The translations under genes and the position numbers were made by a program. From Chloroflexota bacterium (GTDB taxonomy: Bacteria > Chloroflexota > Limnocylindria > QHBO01), in assembly GCA_023250255.1 (NCBI GenBank), contig JAHFBB010000003.1, positions 1 through 15,900 on the forward strand: a DNA stretch of 15,900 nt. The letters are read 5' to 3'. Under the pieces are notes generated by a model. That model was not told the DNA's origin, did no database searches, and saw only the letters and a list, made by a program, of their open reading frames with translations. This document shows, piece by piece, positions 13,025 through 15,900 of the stretch. How positions within the stretch are numbered: the first letter of the stretch is position 1; each line of letters starts with the position of its first letter.

Positions 13025-13229
13025 GTCCAACACCCTGCGAGTGACCTGGGTCCACTCGACCATTGGTCATAAGGCTGCCGCGCGCGGAACCATTCGGGCT
13101 CTCGGTCTGCACCGGCTTCACCAGACGGTCGAGATTGCCGACAACCCGGTCAACCGCGGCATGATCCGTCGGGTTTCCTTCCTGCTGGCGGTCGAGGAGA
13201 GCGGCGCAGGTCGGGGAGGCGCGGCATGA
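13017..13229 (+). CDS. rpmD: 50S ribosomal protein L30
   Basis: L30 is a small 50S protein near domain II of 23S rRNA. The 70-residue product contains NTLRVTWVHSTIGHKAAARG and TIRALGLHRLHQTVEIADNP, then VNRGMIRRVSFLLAVEE, matching the whole L30 fold of about 58 residues plus short ends. The GTG start overlaps the rpsE stop by 8 nt and has the strong GGGAGG SD. The last ten residues (SGAGRGGAA region) are not conserved in other L30s; their codons include the rplO SD. Overlaps rplO by ATGA. Confidence 0.93.
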   Translation: MAESNTLRVTWVHSTIGHKAAARGTIRALGLHRLHQTVEIADNPVNRGMIRRVSFLLAVEESGAGRGGAA

Positions 13230-13834
13230 AGCTGCACGATCTGACGCCGGCACCCGGGTCGCACAAGAAGCCACGTCGCGTCGGCCGGGGGCACGGCTCC
13301 GGGCGAGGAAAAACCGCCGGTCGCGGGACGAAGGGTCAGAAGTCGCGCGCCGGTGGCGGCATCCCAGCCTGGTTTGAAGGCGGACAGACCCCGCTCCACG
13401 TGCGGACTCCAAAGTTGCACGGGTTCCGGAACCGGGGTCGAATCGAGTATGCCCCGGTCAATCTCGGTCGCCTGAGCGAGGCGCCCGAGGGGGTCCTGAT
13501 CACTCCGGCGGTTCTCGAGCACGACGGAATTGTGCGCGACGGATCGAAACCGGTGAAGATTCTCGGCGGTGGCGACGCGCCCAAGGGGGTCACCGTCCAC
13601 GCCCACGCGTTTAGCGCCACCGCCCTGGCGAAGCTCGAGGCGGCCGGGAGTATTGCCCAGCGGATCACCTGGCCGGACGGGGCACCTGTCGAGGACATCG
13701 TCGAGGTGGAGACCGCGGTCGAAGAGGCACCAGCCTCTGAGCCGATGGCAACCGAGTCCGAGGTCGAAAGCTCCGACGGCGACGAGTCCGACGGGGCCTC
13801 GGAAGACGAAGCGGAAGCCGAGGACCCGTCCTAG
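13226..13834 (+). CDS. rplO: 50S ribosomal protein L15 with acidic C-terminal tail
   Basis: L15 is a late-assembly 50S protein whose Gly/Arg-rich N-terminal arm runs through 23S rRNA. Residues 1–154 match the family: MKLHDLTPAPGSHKKPRRVGRG, GRGKTAGRGTKGQKSR, FEGGQTPLHVRTPKLHGFRNR, VNLGRLSEAPEG, VKILGGGD and HAHAFSATALAKLEAAG. Beyond about residue 155 comes a 48-residue tail with 20 Asp/Glu and no Lys/Arg, so the product is 202 residues against about 145–150 normally. GGGGAGG (13213–13219) gives the SD, 6 nt before ATG 13226. The stop touches the secY GTG directly. The GAGGA in the tail codons serves as SD for secY. Confidence 0.96.
   Translation: MKLHDLTPAPGSHKKPRRVGRGHGSGRGKTAGRGTKGQKSRAGGGIPAWFEGGQTPLHVRTPKLHGFRNRGRIEYAPVNLGRLSEAPEGVLITPAVLEHDGIVRDGSKPVKILGGGDAPKGVTVHAHAFSATALAKLEAAGSIAQRITWPDGAPVEDIVEVETAVEEAPASEPMATESEVESSDGDESDGASEDEAEAEDPS
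13820..13824 (+). promoter_or_regulatory. Shine-Dalgarno for secY inside the rplO acidic tail
   Basis: GAGGA, part of Glu-Asp codons near the end of rplO, lies 10 nt before GTG 13835. It supports GTG as the secY start directly after the rplO stop. Confidence 0.6.
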
Positions 13835-15118
13835 GTGATTGACTCGGTCGTTGCCGCGCTTCGAGCGCCGGACATCCGGCGCAAGATTCTGTTCACCCTG
13901 GGCATCCTGCTCGTTTTCAGGGTGCTTACCGCAGTGCCGGTTCCGGGGGTCAACCAGGCTGCGCTGGCCGATCTGTTCGCCAGCAACCAGTTGCTTGGCC
14001 TGCTCGACGTGTTCTCGGGTGGCGGGTTGGCAACGGCCTCGATCATCGGTCTGGGGCTGAACCCGTACATCAACGCCAGCATCATCATGCAGCTGTTCCA
14101 GTCGGTGATTCCCCGACTGAACGAGCTGTCCCGCGAAGGCGAATACGGTCGGAACAAGCTTCAGCAGTACACCCGCTACCTGACCGTTCCGCTGGCCTTC
14201 GCCCAGGGCTTCGGCTTCAGCGTCCTGCTGCAGAACGCGGGCGTCATCCCAGCTGCCGGCTTCCTGTCATTCCAGACCCTGTCGCTGCTCGTCGCCTGGA
14301 CTGCCGGCACGGTGCTGCTGATGTGGATGGGTGAGCTGATCAGCGAACGCGGCCTGGGCAACGGCATCAGCTTCCTGATCTTTGCCGGCATCGTCGGGCG
14401 GCTGCCCGATCAGGCCATTCCGATCATCACCGCTCCCGACGGGCTGGGTCGGTTCATTCCGTTCCTGGTCATCGGCGTGCTGATCATTGCCGCGGTGGTG
14501 TTCATCAACGAAGGCCAGCGACGCATCCCCGTCCAATACGCGTCCCGGGTGCGTGGGCGGCGGATGTACCAGGGTCAGACCCAGTATCTGCCGATGAAGG
14601 TGACCATGGCGGGTGTCATCCCGATCATCTTCGCGGTCAGCATTCTGCTGCTGCCGGCCCAACTGGCGCAGTACTTCACCGCCAGTTCGATTGAATGGGT
14701 AGCCTCGGCGGCGAGCTTCATCCGGACCGCGCTCAGTCCGGAGACGCCACTGGTCTATGGCTCGCTGTACTTCGGGCTGGTGGTGTTCTTCACCTACTTC
14801 TACACCTCGTTCCAATTCCGGCCCGACCAGACGGCGGACTACCTGCGTAAGAACGGCGGCTTCATCCCCGGTATTCGGCCGGGCAAGCCAACGGAGGACT
14901 TCCTTGCCCGAGTCGCGAACCGGATCACCCTGGGCGGTGCGGCGTTCCTTGGCGCGGTCGCCATCACCCCGCTGATCGTCTCGTCGCTGATTCCCGGTAC
15001 CGAGGCCATTCGCCTGGGTGGGACGAGCATGCTGATCGTGGTGTCGGTGGTGGTTGAGACCATGAAGCAACTCGAGGCGCAGATGCTCATGCGCCACTAC
15101 GAGGGCTTCATGCGGTGA
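13835..15118 (+). CDS. secY: Protein translocase channel subunit SecY
   Basis: SecY is the membrane channel of the Sec translocon, exporting unfolded proteins with SecA and inserting membrane proteins with SRP/FtsY. The 427-residue product has about ten hydrophobic segments, the first near residues 17–36 (ILFTLGILLVFRVLTAVPV). Family marks are GLGLNPYINASIIMQL near residues 70–85 (TM2), LISERGLGNGISFLIFAGI, the cytosolic NEGQRRIPVQYASRVRGRR loop that contacts SecA and ribosome, QYLPMKVTMAGVIPIIFA, the SFQFRPDQTADYLRKNGGFIPGIRPG loop, and the end EAQMLMRHYEGF. The GTG start abuts the rplO stop with zero gap. It overlaps adk. Its place in the spc operon is typical. Confidence 0.97.
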   Translation: MIDSVVAALRAPDIRRKILFTLGILLVFRVLTAVPVPGVNQAALADLFASNQLLGLLDVFSGGGLATASIIGLGLNPYINASIIMQLFQSVIPRLNELSREGEYGRNKLQQYTRYLTVPLAFAQGFGFSVLLQNAGVIPAAGFLSFQTLSLLVAWTAGTVLLMWMGELISERGLGNGISFLIFAGIVGRLPDQAIPIITAPDGLGRFIPFLVIGVLIIAAVVFINEGQRRIPVQYASRVRGRRMYQGQTQYLPMKVTMAGVIPIIFAVSILLLPAQLAQYFTASSIEWVASAASFIRTALSPETPLVYGSLYFGLVVFFTYFYTSFQFRPDQTADYLRKNGGFIPGIRPGKPTEDFLARVANRITLGGAAFLGAVAITPLIVSSLIPGTEAIRLGGTSMLIVVSVVVETMKQLEAQMLMRHYEGFMR

Positions 15119-15801
15119 TGTCCCGGGTAGGCGTCGGGGAGGCGTCGACCACCCGGCCCGTCGTCGTCCTGGTTGGTGCCGCGGGTGCCGGCAAGGGAAC
15201 CCAGGCATCCATCCTGGCGGCCGAACTTGGCTACCGCCACCTCGCCACCGGCGACCTCTTTCGGTCCGCTCTTCGTGACCGCACCGTCCTGGGCGAGCAG
15301 GCTCGGGTCTACATGGAGCGCGGCGATCTGGTACCCGACGAACTGGCCATCGGCCTGGTGGCCGAGGCGCTGGCCGACCAGTCGGCCGCCGGCGGCGTGA
15401 TTCTCGATGGCTTCCCCCGAACCGCGGCCCAGGCCCGCGCCCTCGAAATCATCCTTGCGGCCGGCGGCGATCAGATCTCTCGGGTGGTCGCCATCGACGT
15501 GTCGGAGGCGGACCTTGTGGCCCGTTTGTCGGGACGCTGGAGCTGCCCGGCCTGCGGGACGCCCTATCACCTGGTCTACGACCCACCCCGACAACCGGGG
15601 ATCTGTAACAACGACGGCACCGCCCTTACCCAGCGCGAAGACGATCGGGTGGAGGTCGTTCGCGCCCGGCTCACCAAGCAGATCCCTCCGATGCGCGAGG
15701 TCATTGCCCATTACCGTGCCGCCGACCTGCTCAGCGTGGTGGACGGATCGCTTCCGATCGACGAAGTCACCGCCGCCATTCGCGCGGAGGTCGGCGCCTG
15801 A
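15118..15801 (+). CDS. adk: Adenylate kinase, zinc-LID type
   Basis: Adenylate kinase interconverts ATP + AMP and 2 ADP in the cytosol. ATG 15118 (sharing a base with the secY stop, TGATG) gives 227 residues; GTG 15115 is an alternative with better spacing to GAGGG at 15101–15105. After a short leader of about 14 residues comes LVGAAGAGKGTQ, the P-loop, where Pro is replaced by Ala (GAAGAGKGT; family GxPGxGKGT). The AMP site shows TGDLFR and ILDGFPRT. The LID carries CPACGTPYHLVYDPP … GICNNDG, with Cys, Cys, Cys, Asp zinc ligands as in Bacillus adk. QREDDRVEVVRARL follows. Between secY and map, as in many Gram-positives and Chloroflexota. Confidence 0.96.
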   Translation: MSRVGVGEASTTRPVVVLVGAAGAGKGTQASILAAELGYRHLATGDLFRSALRDRTVLGEQARVYMERGDLVPDELAIGLVAEALADQSAAGGVILDGFPRTAAQARALEIILAAGGDQISRVVAIDVSEADLVARLSGRWSCPACGTPYHLVYDPPRQPGICNNDGTALTQREDDRVEVVRARLTKQIPPMREVIAHYRAADLLSVVDGSLPIDEVTAAIRAEVGA

Positions 15802-15802
15802 C

Positions 15803-15900
15803 ATGGGCCTCAGCCTGGGTCGCCGAGGAGCGACCATCAAGCGGCCCGACGAAATCGCGCGGATGCGGCACGCTGGTCAGATCCTGTCGGCCATCCTGGC
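15803..15900 (+). CDS. map: Methionine aminopeptidase type I, N-terminus only (cut by window end)
   Basis: Only about 32 residues are in the window: after a short leader (MGLSLGRRG) the sequence reads ATIKRPDEIARMRHAGQILSAIL. This matches the N-terminal start of type I methionine aminopeptidases (ITIKSPEEIEKMRxAGRI). The enzyme removes the initiator Met from nascent chains at the ribosome. ATG 15803 lies one base after the adk stop, and GGAGG (15786–15790) inside adk is 12 nt upstream. Metal ligands lie beyond the window, so the call rests on this N-terminal match and on the usual secY–adk–map order. Confidence 0.85.
   Translation, partial: MGLSLGRRGATIKRPDEIARMRHAGQILSAIL

Noticed and set aside
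11999..13063. Minus-strand open frame of 354 codons opposite rplF, rplR and rpsE
   Set aside because: Shadow of three conserved genes; composition typical of antisense high-GC frames.
14267..15208. Minus-strand open frame of 313 codons opposite secY
   Set aside because: Shadow of SecY; no hydrophobic segments or motifs of its own.

Overview
The window is one uninterrupted run of 28 plus-strand genes: a fused str–S10–spc ribosomal-protein supercluster. The order is rpsL, rpsG, fusA, tuf, then rpsJ, rplC, rplD, rplW, rplB, rpsS, rplV, rpsC, rplP, rpmC, rpsQ, then rplN, rplX, rplE, rpsN (zinc form), rpsH, rplF, rplR, rpsE, rpmD, rplO, secY, adk and the first codons of map. The first gene (rpsL) and the last (map) are cut by the window edges.

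The DNA is GC-rich bacterial. Clues to the lineage are a long-form S12 with the 26–45 region insert, an EF-Tu switch-I region reading GITIAIAHVEYQT, a one-domain zinc-ribbon S14, an L24 with a C-terminal zinc ribbon, and adk–map directly after secY. Together these suggest Chloroflexota (possibly the Limnocylindria side), from an environmental or metagenomic source. This placement rests on recalled family features, not on a search; Actinobacteriota is the main alternative.

Layout: 1–401 is the S12 gene, which carries an in-frame TAG at 60–62. 407–2988 holds S7 and EF-G. 3023–4228 is EF-Tu, followed after 3 nt by S10. The widest gap in the window (4541–4600, 60 nt) lies between rpsJ and rplC and contains a perfect GC-rich hairpin. 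From rplC onward genes are packed with 1–14 nt overlaps or very short spacers. Many Shine-Dalgarno (SD) sequences lie inside the last codons of the upstream gene, so translational coupling is probably pervasive. There is no non-coding stretch over 300 bases, and no tRNA, rRNA, CRISPR, insertion sequence or convincing promoter or intrinsic terminator was seen.

The genes act together in building and running the ribosome: 30S proteins S12, S7, S10, S19, S3, S17, S14, S8 and S5; 50S proteins L3, L4, L23, L2, L22, L16, L29, L14, L24, L5, L6, L18, L30 and L15; elongation factors G and Tu; the SecY translocon channel; adenylate kinase; and methionine aminopeptidase.

Most of the window is ordinary housekeeping DNA and I do not see a new multi-gene system in it. 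The points worth a second look are the in-frame amber codon and the altered streptomycin-loop residues in S12, low-complexity charged extensions on S3, L15 and L5, the rpsJ–rplC hairpin, and small substitutions in EF-Tu and adenylate kinase.
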